From contig CM062202.1 in NCBI GenBank assembly GCA_031216445.1, positions 598,001-662,000 of the forward strand: a stretch of 64,000 nt of DNA. Direction: 5' to 3'. This DNA comes from Lateolabrax maculatus. Lineage: Eukaryota > Chordata > Actinopteri > Acropomatiformes > Lateolabracidae. The translations under genes were made by a program, and so were the position numbers. Numbering within the stretch: position 1 is the first letter of the stretch; the number at the start of each line of letters is the position of its first letter. Shown here one piece after another: positions 10,357 through 20,229 of this stretch. The notes under the pieces are model-generated. The model saw only the letters and a list, made by a program, of their open reading frames with translations. It was not told the DNA's origin and made no database searches.

Positions 10357-11277
10357 TTAAGCAAAAATCAGATTTTTACAAATGATCCGAATATTCGATA
10401 TATTCAGGCCATATAGTAAGGGGTTGAAAAGAGGCTGACATGTAAGCCAGTATAATGATAAAAATATTCGCAACATGTTGGGTACACTGTTCATATTAAA
10501 TCTGCTCTGTAATATTTCAAAGAAACAACCAAAAGAAAAGTTCAAGAGGGAGGCGAGGTGAGGTGTGCAGGTGCTGACAGCTTTTTGTCTCGTCTGTTTG
10601 GAACCAGAAAAACAAACTTGAAGAATCTTTATATAAGTGTAACAGATTAGAGTTAGAGGACAGAGAATTGTGATAGAAGTGCCAATGAGTCCGTAAATGT
10701 TATTCACTCTGGTGTCAGAGCAGGCCAGTTTGACGATGGAGTAGTTGTCACAGTACACTTTGTTGATAATGTTTCCACACAGCTGTAAAGGAGCACTCAA
10801 GGAGATTGGAAGAAAACATACAACAGAGGCAAATAACCATACTAGAGTAATAAGTATTGTAATCTTGTTAGATGTCATTCGTGTGTTATATTGTAGAGGA
10901 CAGCAGATAGCGAGGTATCTGTCATAAGACATGACGGCTAAATTAGTAAATTCTACACAAGCATACGAGTACACACAGAAAATCTGCAGGAAACAAAAGG
11001 GAGCAGAAACAGTGTGAATGTCAGAGAGGATCTGAAGCAGAAGGAATGGAAACAACCCTGTACTACCATACAGCTCATTCACAAACAGGCTGCACAGAAA
11101 CAGGTACATAGGTTCATGTAAGCTTCTGTTCATGCAGATAACCACTATGAGCAAAACATTGGCACAAACACCTAGAATATATAATGACATAACAATCAGG
11201 AAGAACAAATATTTGAAAATCCCAGTGTCAAAGTAGGCACTAAGTGTGAAATATGAAACCTGTGTAGAGTTGATCAT
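10357..11277 (-). CDS. olfactory receptor, teleost type (OR3, subgroup A)
   Basis: An intact receptor of 306 residues, started at the ATG at 11277 (MINSTQVSYFTLSAYF); the frame extends 12 bases further only to a GTG. All OR hallmarks are present: NST, LHEPMY, MSYDRYLAIC, KAVSTCTPHL, and a TM7 motif NPLLYGL where most neighbours have NPVMYGL. Helix 4 and loop 2 (LFASVVCFLPISLSAP) and helix 5 (SITILCPLTLICYTYI) are distinct from other copies. The tail is short (ICKNLIFA). Like OR6 it has FGCFFEILQSRFNM in TM6. The upstream region (about 11400-11520) keeps a TAATGAGGTAAGAC-like element but the TATA-like part is less clear than in OR1 and OR2. Confidence 0.95.
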   Translation of the reverse strand: MINSTQVSYFTLSAYFDTGIFKYLFFLIVMSLYILGVCANVLLIVVICMNRSLHEPMYLFLCSLFVNELYGSTGLFPFLLLQILSDIHTVSAPFCFLQIFCVYSYACVEFTNLAVMSYDRYLAICCPLQYNTRMTSNKITILITLVWLFASVVCFLPISLSAPLQLCGNIINKVYCDNYSIVKLACSDTRVNNIYGLIGTSITILCPLTLICYTYIKILQVCFSGSKQTRQKAVSTCTPHLASLLNFSFGCFFEILQSRFNMNSVPNMLRIFLSLYWLTCQPLFNPLLYGLNISNIRIICKNLIFA

Positions 11278-11529
11278 GATCCTCTTCACCTAGACAGAAT
11301 TCAGTGGAATGACACAAACCAGATTATCAAGAATATCCTCAATTTATCGTTGCCTTCAAGTTGATATAAAGTTTCGATGAGCTATAATGACACCACAGTT
11401 AGTTCCTGATATGTGTTGCAATGAGACTGAGTCCCTCCCAACTGATTCTTTTTACTTTGTCAAGTCAGGGGACGCCCATAACAACAGTCTTACCTCATTA
11501 CCAAAGGACCCACTAACTGATTCTACTCA

Positions 11530-12139
11530 TTAACATTAAAGTAACATGTTGCTTTAATCATTCATTCTTAAATCATGAGTCATTGAGAGTCCATACAGAA
11601 ATGTATCACTGAACAGGTACTAGAATGTGAAAACTAGTTATTTTTAATATATATACACGATGTATACACGAGAGGAGGCATAACAGCATTGTTTTTACTG
11701 TATTAATAATTTCATAATTTTGGACACTGGACACTAAATATTGAAAGTGGCTGCCTTTGTGGTTTTCGTGCTATAAACAGTATATGGATGTTCTTTTGCT
11801 GTGTGTTGGTTTTATGATTATCAGTGTGTTTTGGAGTGTGTTTTGGGGGTGCTACAAACCAATGAGCCCATCATCAACATAGAGCCACACACAGATAACA
11901 TAAGAAGCATGCAGTAGGCCATACTCACCACTGCCAATGTTCTTCAGACTTCAGAGGTCCCTTCTTCTCACTCCTTTAGAGTCACAACCACCACCAGCTG
12001 AGCCATGAATTCCAGCCTCATATGCTAGGTGACAGGCCCACAGTGATGCCAGCAGCACCGGTGCACTGCAGGGAACTATCGCTACTTCACTTAAAACTTT
12101 TCACCTCAAATTTTAAGGTTCAAGGTACAACACAACGAA
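11530..12139. other. intergenic DNA
   Basis: Spacer upstream of OR3. Nothing recognisable as a gene. The stretch 11940-12090 is richer in GC and may be a repeat remnant. Confidence 0.4.
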
Positions 12140-12196
12140 ATGTCAAGTCCATTTTATTTGTATAGCTTCAAATCATAACAGAAGTTCTCTCAGGAC
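12140..12196 (-). mobile_element. L2/Maui-like LINE tail, outer part
   Basis: The terminal L2 tail on the minus strand (AATGTCAAGTCCATTTTATT in plus reading). It is interrupted at AGGAC (12192-12196) by another LINE and resumes at 12834. Confidence 0.8.
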
Positions 12197-12833
12197 GAAG
12201 GGCCTGAGTCGGCTTTACTTTCTGAGGAGGCTCAGGTCCTTCAACGTCTGCAACAAGATGCTGCAGATGTTCTACAAGTCTGTTGTGGCGAGTACCATCT
12301 TCTTTGCCGTGGTGTCCTGGGGTGCGGGCATCAAGACAAAGGATGCCAACAGACTGAACAAAATCATCAGGAAAGCTGAGTCTGTGGTTGGCTCTAAGCT
12401 TGTCACCCTGGAGGAGGTGGTGGAGGACAGGATGCTGGCAAAACTGCTGGTGATCATGGACAATCCCTCTCACCCCCTCCACAAAACACTGGACAAGCTA
12501 AAGAGCAGCTTCAGCCACAGATTCATTCAACCCCGCTGCTCTAAGGAACAATACAGGAAATCGATCCTCCCAACCACAATAAGACTCTACAACTCATCTA
12601 CCTCTGTCAGAGTCACCACCACAGAACTGCACTAAATGTCTCCTTGCACTGTGTACCCTGTACAACACTCCATATACTGGAACATTTAATTTTATTCTAT
12701 TTTATTCTATTTTATTCTATTGTATTGTATTTTATTGTTGTATTGTATTTTATTGTATTTAAATATACCGGCTGCTATGATGACCTAATTTCCCTTCGGG
12801 GATGAATAAAGTAATCTATCTATCTATCTATCT
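12197..12833 (+). mobile_element. CR1/Rex1-like LINE, 3' end, inserted in an L2 tail
   Basis: The plus strand (12206-12635) encodes the C-terminal part of a LINE polymerase: RLYFLRRLRSF, MLQMFYKSVVASTIFFAVVSWG, then a region ending SILPTTIRLYNSS and a stop. A 3' untranslated region with TTTTATTCTA repeats follows, ending GATGAATAAAGTAATCTATC and an (ATCT)n tail. The copy is 5'-truncated. It is flanked by AGGAC on both sides (12192-12196 and 12834-12838), a target-site duplication within the L2 tail, so it is younger than the L2 copy. Confidence 0.8.
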
Positions 12834-12900
12834 AGGACACTTTTCACACAGAGCAGGTCCAGACCGACTCGTTAAATATTTATATTACAGACACAACATT
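12834..12900 (-). mobile_element. L2/Maui-like LINE tail, inner part
   Basis: Continuation of the L2 tail broken by the LINE at 12197-12833: CACACAGAGCAGGTCCAGAC and onward. The copy ends where the match to the other tails stops, near 12900. Confidence 0.75.
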
Positions 12901-13365
12901 TAGACCACCTCCACCTGCTGCCACCGCAACCGGCCCTTCCTTATTTTTGTTTTCTTTAATATGATAATAATCAGACATGAGTCAGACGTGTCCTGTGGTA
13001 ATGACGTCAGACTGCTGATGTTCACATCATCTGACTTGAAAGGTTTAAAAGAAGCAGAAGCAGAGCTTCATCTCTGTGTGTACAAACTGTGTTCTGTCAT
13101 TTCTAACCCACACATTATATTGATTTTAAAAAAGGGAATGCAAAGTCTGGAGAATCTGTCACGTGACTTAGTAAGAATTGACTTTTTTACTGTTTGCAAA
13201 CTGAATACTGCTTTCATGTGAAGTTCAAAATAAGATTTAAATTTGAAATTTAAATTAGTTTGAATTCTATTAATTGACTACAAAATGTAACATTGCAAAC
13301 TGTTCATCCTGAATGCAAGACTGCAAACTTAAATTGTTTTGTTGTGAATGAAACAGATGACCTTG

Positions 13366-14224
13366 ATGAACTCTTCACAGGTTTCATATTTCACTTTTGG
13401 TGCCTACTTTGATATTGGGCTTTTTAAATACTTTTTTTTCATGATTGTTATGTGTTTTTATATCTTAATTCTTTGTGCCAATGTTTTGCTCATAGTGGTT
13501 ATCTGCATGAACAGAAGCTTACATGAACCTATGTACCTGTTTCTGTGCAGCCTGTTTGTGAATGAGCTGTGCTCCCTTTTGTTACCTGCAGATTTTCTGT
13601 TTGTATACATATGTAAATGTACAGTTTTATAATTTAGCCGTCATGTCTTATGACAGATACCTCGCTATCTGTTGTCCTCTACAGTATAACACACGTATGA
13701 CAACTAACAAGGTTGCCATGCTCATTGCTGTAACGTGGATATTCCCTCTTCTTGCAATTGTTGTTATGATTTCACTGAATGTCTCTTTACAGCTGTGTGG
13801 GAACATCATTGACAGATTGTACTGTGACAACTACTCTATTGTGAAATTGGCCTGCTATGACACTACAGTAAATAATGTGTATGGACTCATTTACACTTTC
13901 ACTGTATTATTTGGTCTTACAATACTAATCTGTTACACTTATGTCAAAATTCTTAAGGTTTGTTTTTCTGGTTCCAAACAGACCAGACAAAAAGCTGTCA
14001 GCACCTGCACACCTCACCTCGCTTCTCTGCTCAATTTTTCCTGTGGGTGTTTCTTTGAAATAATACAGAGCCGATTGAATATGAGCAGTGCACCCTCTAT
14101 GTTGCGTATTTTTTTATCATTATACTTTCTCATTTGCCAACCGCTCTACAACCCTGTACTTTACGGTCTGAATCTGACAAAAATCCACATCATATGTAGA
14201 AGTCTTTTCTTTGGTAAAATGTAA
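13366..14224 (+). pseudogene. olfactory receptor pseudogene on the opposite strand (OR4, subgroup A)
   Basis: This is the only OR on the plus strand. It begins MNSSQVSYFTFGAYFDIG and is intact to FVNELC at the end of TM2. Compared with its neighbours, about 65 bp are then missing (the TM2 end and first extracellular loop, GSTGLF to HTVSAP), which shifts the frame. After the deletion the reading continues in another frame with PFCYLQIFC, MSYDRYLAIC, KAVSTCTPHL and NPVLYGL to the stop at 14224. No other lesion is visible, so the loss of function may be recent. A start further upstream (13348) is possible but adds residues not seen in neighbours. Confidence 0.9.
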
Positions 14225-14604
14225 GGTACTAATGTTGAAAGTCATGTAGTTTATTCTGTGTTGTTCATGTGTGCTTAGACAATAGCATGTGTATATAATG
14301 TGGATAATAAAATAATTAATTATATGTTTCAACAATAGTTTATGTATTTAAACCACAATAAATGTCAAGCAGTTTATATGTAAAATACAAGTCCTTATAT
14401 ATCCAAACAAAACATTTAAAATGTGTCTTAAACAGTCCCAACCCCTAAATGTATGAATCAATAAAGAAGTCAAGATATTTGGGATTATTTTTTGTGTGAT
14501 GTAGTATAGCTATTTATTTTATAGCTTGGATCTGTAGTGTCTAATGTATGCCTTGTCCCAATTATCTCAGGATGTTTAGCACAGCATTAATAACTCACTC
14601 CCAG

Positions 14605-14930
14605 AATAGCCACCTTAATGTGGTAAAGGGGTTTGTGTACCCATGTCCCTGGGGGCGAAACAAAGGTTGTCTGAAAACAAAGGTTTTTAGACTTGATTGG
14701 CCCAGAGGACTCGTGAAGCAGTAGACTGGTACCAGGAGTTGTATCTGGATTGGCATGAGGCACCACCTTGGCTGTGCTTTGTCACTGATCCTGTTTGTGA
14801 TTTTCAGAATCTGAAGCCGAAACCGGCCGTGGGTAGAGTGTCCAGTATGGTGACCCGAGGGGGGCAGCTCTGCTTTATGAAGATGATGTGGTTCTGTTGG
14901 TTTCATCAGACGATGACCTGTGCACTGGGA
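14605..14930 (+). mobile_element. non-LTR retrotransposon remnant
   Basis: GCCACCTTAATGTGGTAAAG at 14609 matches a leader sequence common to a fish LINE family. Further on, the plus strand reads LLYEDDVVLLVSS (about 14870-14910), a form of the F/YADD box of reverse transcriptase (usual LLFADDVVLLASS). The parts between are missing or scrambled. The fragment may belong to the same family as 798-1345. Confidence 0.55.
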
Positions 14931-15464
14931 GGGTTTCTTTTCTTTAAATTATAAACCTAAAAATGTCTATATAATAACAAAACAGTGCTTATTTCTAACT
15001 TTATTTAGAAATGTCTTTTAATGCATCATGGTTAACTATATATATCACAGACTTTCCAAGTGAGAAATGACGGGAAATAAATATTGAGAGGAGTGCAAAA
15101 ATCTTATTACATATCAGCAAATTCAGGATAAAACTAAATTGTTGTTGTTTGAGTTCTTTTGTCCTCATGAACATGGAATTCAGCAAACACAATAACCATA
15201 TAGAAAGGTGTTGGTAAGACTGTGTGGTATTACATTTCAGTCTGAGACATGTCAATGAATTAACCATTTATAGCAAATGGTTATATAGTTCAATTTGTCA
15301 GAAAAGGTTCTGCTCTTTGAAGGAGAATCTAGGCAGCAACGAGGGTTCTCCTGACATTTAACTAGATCCTTTTTTCTTTTGTACTTGAATTGTTGTGAAA
15401 AGGTCAAAAAGACATATTATATTACCATGGCAAAGTAAACCGTCTCATTAGAAGAGTTCAAGAA

Positions 15465-16100
15465 GATTCAAGATTTTATTTGGTTTTATTGTCACTCAGG
15501 TTGTACAAGTACACTCATTTGAAATCCACCGGCAGGGAGGCTTTGTTACAAAAAATGTACAGTATATGTAAGATAAAGATATAAGATAAAATAAAATAGT
15601 TATAAAATAAATAGTTTCTAAGTTAAGATATTTGTGTGTGTGTATATATATATACATATATGTATATATGTATATATATACACTATATATATATATATAC
15701 ATATATACATATGAAAGCAGAATATAAAAGCAACAAGTTATAACAGCAATAAAAGGTGTAGAAGCAATAAGTATAATTATAAAAAGCAATAGAAGGTGCA
15801 AAGAAATATACATTCAATAATCAGGTATTGCACAGATGGTTAGATAGCACTTCAGATCCAGTGATGTGCTCGGCCGTGCACACCACCCTCCCCAGCGCCT
15901 TGTGCTCCTTGCCAGTACAGCTGCCGTACCAGGTGGTGAAGCAGGCTCTGTATGGGGCAGTAGTCCCTGAGGATTTGGGTTTCTTCAGGTGCCTGAGGCT
16001 GTACAGATGCTGTTCAGCCTTTATTGCTAGCCCATTTCAGGTCTTTGTAGATGTTAGCACCCAGATATTTAAAGTTGAATTTGCACTTTATTATACGTAC
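15465..16100 (-). mobile_element. LINE polymerase C-terminus and 3' region
   Basis: Minus-strand reading of 15850-16080 gives LYSLRHLKKPKSSG, ACFTTWYGSCTGKEHKALGR and VVCTAEHITG. This is the thumb and C-terminal region of a CR1/Rex1-type LINE (compare FLRKLKSF, CWYGSLxxKDRNRLGRIV). The 3' untranslated part runs to about 15465 (AAGATTCAAGATTTTATTTG). An AT microsatellite at 15640-15712 lies inside the tail region. Confidence 0.6.
15640..15712. repeat. (TA)n / TATATG microsatellite
   Basis: Imperfect TATATATATACATATATG repeats. Confidence 0.85.
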
Positions 16101-16109
16101 TTCAGCTCA

Positions 16110-16505
16110 GGGCCTTTACCTGGGGGTACTACTACTACTACCAGACCTTTTAATGATGTGACAGCAGTGCACTCTCTCTATAACTGATAAAAGTAGAAAA
16201 CAAAGCAAAAACAAAGTATTTCTTATGAAAGAATTAACTAAAAACTCTCTGACTGACTGGACTTTAAACATAGAGAGGCATTCACTCTAAAAATCCATTT
16301 AAGGAAACTACTTGCAGTGACAGAAAGACAACTCCTGACAATAAGATTCAAAACAACTTTGATGGAGAAGACTTTTGACTTGCTCATAATATTCACATTT
16401 AATCAGCAAACATCATTAATAATGACACTTCTCTCATCAAAGCATCTGTTTAGAGCTTTCATGTCATCTAGGCAAAAAAATACATATTACACGAGTAACG
16501 GTCAT
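16110..16505. other. intergenic DNA
   Basis: Spacer just downstream of OR5. No motif recognised. A short (TAC)n run lies near 16127. Confidence 0.4.
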
Positions 16506-17432
16506 TTATACTTTACCAAAGATGAGATGTTTACATACACTACGTATTTTAGTAATTTTAAGTCCATAAAGTACAGGGTTAAAGAGTGGTTGGCAAATAA
16601 GAAAGTATAATGACAAAACAATTCGCAACATGTTGGGTACACTGTTCATATTAAATCTACTCTGCATTATTTCAAAGAAACAACCAACAGAAAAGTTCAG
16701 GAGGGAGGCGAGGTGAGGTGTGCAGGTGCTGACAGATTTTTGTCTCGTCTGTTTGGAACCAGAAAAACAAACTATAAGAATCTTTATATATGTGTAAAAG
16801 ATAACAGTTACAACACAAAGTATTATGGTAAATGTGTAAACAATTCCATAGATGTTGTTGACTGTGGTGTCAGAGCAGGCCAGTTTGACGACAGAGTAGT
16901 TGTCACAGTACACTTTGTTAATGATGTTCCCACACAGTTGCAAAGGAGAACTCAAAGATATCATGACAGCAACCTCAATGAATGGGTATAACCATGTTAC
17001 AGCAATAAGCATGGCAACCTTGTAAGTTGTCATACGTGTGTTATATTGTAGAGGACAGCAGATAGCGAGGTATCTGTCATAAGACATGACGGCTAAATGA
17101 CACAATAGTACATTTGCATACATAAACACACAGAAAATCTGCAGGAAACAAAAGGGAGCAGAAACAGTGTGAATGTCAGAGAGGATCTGAAGCAGAAGGA
17201 ATGGAAACAACCCTGTACTACCATACAGCTCATTCACAAACAGGCTGCACAGAAACAGGTACATAGGTTCATGTAAGCTTCTGTTCATGCAGATAACCAC
17301 TATGAGCAAAACATTGGCACAAAGAATTAAAATATATAAAAACATAACAATCATGAACAATAAATATCTGAAAATCCCGGTGTCAAAATAGGCAGCAAGT
17401 GTGAAATATGAAACCTGTGTGGAGTTTACCAT
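16506..17432 (-). CDS. olfactory receptor, teleost type (OR5, subgroup A)
   Basis: An intact receptor of 308 residues. I start it at the ATG at 17432 (MVNSTQVSYFTLAAYF), although the frame is open 96 bases further upstream; those extra codons show no homology with the neighbours and would put a long tail before the glycosylation site. Hallmarks: NST, LHEPMY, MSYDRYLAIC, QTRQKSVSTCTPHL (Ser where others have Ala), NPVLYGL. TM3 has a divergent run (FMYANVLLCHLAVM) and TM5 is FTIILCVVTVIFYTYI. The C-tail ends KHLIFGKV. The nearest plus-strand relative is the OR4 pseudogene, which shares the FGKM-type end and lies 2.3 kb away in the opposite direction. Confidence 0.95.
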   Translation of the reverse strand: MVNSTQVSYFTLAAYFDTGIFRYLLFMIVMFLYILILCANVLLIVVICMNRSLHEPMYLFLCSLFVNELYGSTGLFPFLLLQILSDIHTVSAPFCFLQIFCVFMYANVLLCHLAVMSYDRYLAICCPLQYNTRMTTYKVAMLIAVTWLYPFIEVAVMISLSSPLQLCGNIINKVYCDNYSVVKLACSDTTVNNIYGIVYTFTIILCVVTVIFYTYIKILIVCFSGSKQTRQKSVSTCTPHLASLLNFSVGCFFEIMQSRFNMNSVPNMLRIVLSLYFLICQPLFNPVLYGLKITKIRSVCKHLIFGKV

Positions 17433-17639
17433 GATCCACGTCTTTGCCTCTGCACAGGATGAACTACTTTTAATGATTACAGAGTCAAATGTATGCTTAT
17501 TTTGGACCAACAGCACTGTTAACAACAATATTCAGTCAGCAAACAGTTAACAAATTACATTAAATAAAAAAAGACAAATTAACTAACTCACCATTCTATT
17601 ATTGAACGTCAGTGCAATGCTTAGCTGAGAGTTAACAGA

Positions 17640-17735
17640 GCACAGTTCATTACTTAGTCTCTCCTAACTGAGCTGAAACTCTGCTTCTTTTAAACTCTTC
17701 ACCGCAGCAGCCTGACGTCATGACTGCTATCTGAT
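17640..17735 (-). promoter_or_regulatory. putative OR5 promoter module
   Basis: Plus-strand TCTCCTAACTGAGCTGAAAC, then CTTCTTTTAAACTC and CAGCAGCCTGACGTCATGAC. Read on the minus strand this gives the order seen upstream of OR1 and OR2: a TGACGTCA-type site in place of TAATGAGGTCA, a GTTTAAAAG TATA-like box, and the CAGCTCAGTTAGGAGA exon block. It is shorter than in OR1, with less sequence between the elements. Confidence 0.5.
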
Positions 17736-17879
17736 ATGAGCAAGAAAGGAAAAGAGTTCAAGCTACCAAGTGTTAGCAACTTTGAAAAGAAAGGTCAGTA
17801 GAAAAAATAAGATTAGTTTTGTCCCCATTTGTTTAAATAACATGTTGTATATATTAGTGATATTACACTTCAAAGTAAG

Positions 17880-18090
17880 ATGTATCAATGATTTCCACAC
17901 ACACAAATTACTCATGCCATTTATAAGAATTTACACATCCTGTGCATACTTTAGATGCTGTCTGGCTGAAGATAGAGGGAAACAGTATATATTTCCAATT
18001 TTCAACAATCCCGTATTTACAATTTTCATTATCATTTTCAGTTTTTACCTAAATTAGCTGGATTTAACTCAAAGCTGTTTTATCTTAAGT
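17880..18090 (+). repeat. dispersed repeat (partner at 48.2-48.4 kb)
   Basis: CAATGATTTCCACACACACA, then GCATACTTTAGATGCTGTCT, and ACCTAAATTAGCTGGATTTA recur at 48220-48430 on the opposite strand with about 85-90% identity by eye. The element is probably a DNA transposon remnant; I could not name it. Confidence 0.6.
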
Positions 18091-18504
18091 GTAGGGGCTG
18101 GAATTGCTTGGTCACACTCAACACAGACGAGGATATCAAATAATAATGTGTAGCATTGCTAATAATTAAACTATATAATGGTTATATAATATCATATTAT
18201 TGAATACATATGTAATAATACATTTAGAATATATTTAGCAAAATGTGTTTTCTATAGGGCTGTCAAATATAGGGCTTAAAATGAGGAAACTCACCCCTCA
18301 GTTCCAACTAGTCCGTGTGTCAGTTGCGCATGTAAACAAAAAACAAAAAAAGCAGTTATGGCCACATTTTCTAATGTTGAAATATCCTCATTTGGGGGCT
18401 TTTCCAAACAAGAATCAATATATGCAATTAATTTGATTAATTATTCAGCATATCATGTAAGTAATGTGATAAAAAAAAATGGAATTGACTGACAGCCTTA
18501 GTTT

Positions 18505-18525
18505 TATAATAATAATAATAATAAA
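18505..18525. repeat. (AAT)n microsatellite
   Basis: Seven AAT-type repeats before the repeat-rich stretch that follows. Confidence 0.85.
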
Positions 18526-18808
18526 ATCAACCGTTTATGGTGTGGCAAGGCTGCCGTCTCTCACTGTTATTTGCAATGCAATCAAGTCATTACCCATTGT
18601 CACAATCTGGTCCTTTTGCCCCTTATTTTGGCTGTACTCTGGCCCCAACACTCTTGTTTCTGTTTTTCTGTCTCCACGTCTGCTCACTGCTCCTGGGCCA
18701 TGGACTCTTTCCCAGTTCTCCAGACCTGCCATCCTCTTACCTTCCACCAGTTCGCAAATGCGTATTAGTCTGGAACATCTCAGTTAATTTTCGATTTCCA
18801 GGGGGAGT

Positions 18809-19865
18809 TATGGATATCAGGATATGCCTGATTTTTACAATGTTACGTTGATTGAAGAAGGCAGTCCTTGAAGTCTGTTTTATATGGGAGTTAAAGGACA
18901 TGTCCTGATCAAATGTTACCTCTAGCTTCCTTACAGCGGTGCTGGAGGCCAGGGCAATGCCATCTAGAGTAACTATATCTATAGATAATGTGTCTTGCAG
19001 GTGTTTGGGGCCAAGAACAATAACTTCAGCTTTGTCTGAGTTTAACAGTACAAAATTGCACGTCATCCAGTTTTTTATTAGTCCTTAACACCTGAAGTTT
19101 GGCTAAGTGATCGGTTTCATCTGGCTTTGCTGATAAATATAATTGAATATCATCTGCATAGCAGTGAAAGTTTATGGGTTGTTTCCTAATAATATTGCCT
19201 AAAGGAAGCATATATAAGGTGAATAAAAGTGGTCCGAGCACTGAACCTTTTGGAACTTCGTGACTAACTTCCGTGTGCACGGAGGATTCATCATTTACAT
19301 GGACAAACTGAAATCCATCTGATAAATACGACTGAAACCAGCTTAGTGCGGGTCCTTTAACGCCAATCAAATGCTCCAGTCTCTGTAATAGGATCTGATG
19401 GTCAATGGTATTGAAAGCGGCACTAAGATCTAACATAGCAATTACAGAGACAAATCCTTTGTCTAATGCAATTTGAAGGTCATTTGTCACTCTCACCAGT
19501 GCTGTCTCTGTGCTATGATGCTCCCTAAATCCTGACTGAAAATCCTCAAATAAACTACTGTTGTGTAGAAAGTCACATAACTGATTAACGACCACTTTCT
19601 CAAGGATTTTAGAGAGAAAGGGAAGGTTAGATATAGGTCTATAATTGGCTAAAACCCCTGGATCGAGTGAAGGGTTTTAAGAAGCTGATGAATTTTGTCT
19701 CTAATAGAATTTTATCATTGAAGAAGCTCATGAAGAGCTACTAAGAGCTCTGGGAATACATGGCTCAACAGAGCTGTGTCAGCCTGGCTACAGTGCTGAA
19801 AAGAAACCTGGGGTTGTTCTTATGTTCCTCTGTTAGTGAGGAGTAATAGGCTCCTCTGGTGTCAG
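18809..19865 (-). mobile_element. L2/Maui-like LINE, internal part, decayed
   Basis: The minus strand encodes most of a reverse transcriptase: VVNQLCDFL, FQSGFREHHSTETALV, LDLSAAFNTIDHQILL (motif A), WFQSYLSDGFQFVHV, VPKGSVLGPLLFTLYM (motif B), FHCYADDIQLYLS (motif C, YADD). After position 19680 it jumps to the earlier polymerase region, resembling EEHKNNPRFLFSTVARLTQS, so about 400 bp are missing in between. Frameshifts are present. It lacks the 3' tail found in other copies. Confidence 0.85.
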
Positions 19866-20229
19866 ACTAAATGAGATTACTCTGAAATAGATAGTGGTGG
19901 GAGCTCGGATTAAACCATTGTGAGACAGGTTAGTTATAGTTTTACCCTTTTCAGGAAGGGATTGGAGGAGAGGTGAGACTGTTTACTGTCTTAATAAAAG
20001 TTATGTTAAACAATGAACAAAATTCACCAGTGCTGTTCCAGTGGTACCCACACAAACCCCCTTTGGTCGCAGGATTTCACTTGATATACATATACATTTC
20101 ACTTGATGTAAATGTACATGGGCATTCCATAGTTGAAAGAGTTCATTTGTCAGTTCATTCAGGTTTGTAACTGGGAAGTTCATTAACCAACTGGGCATTT
20201 GTCAACTCTATCTTGGTGTGCCATCTCTG

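Noticed and set aside
13562..14224. 220-codon frame as a separate short receptor gene
   Set aside because: It is the second half of the OR4 pseudogene after a frameshifting deletion; its first Met lies inside TM2 sequence read in the wrong frame.
17433..17528. N-terminal extension of OR5 by 32 residues
   Set aside because: The extra residues have no counterpart in any neighbouring OR, and the Met at 17432 matches the start of all subgroup A genes.
18479..18851. Several overlapping frames on both strands
   Set aside because: No recognisable domain; the frames overlap each other and lie at the edge of an L2 copy. I treat the stretch as unidentified repeat DNA.
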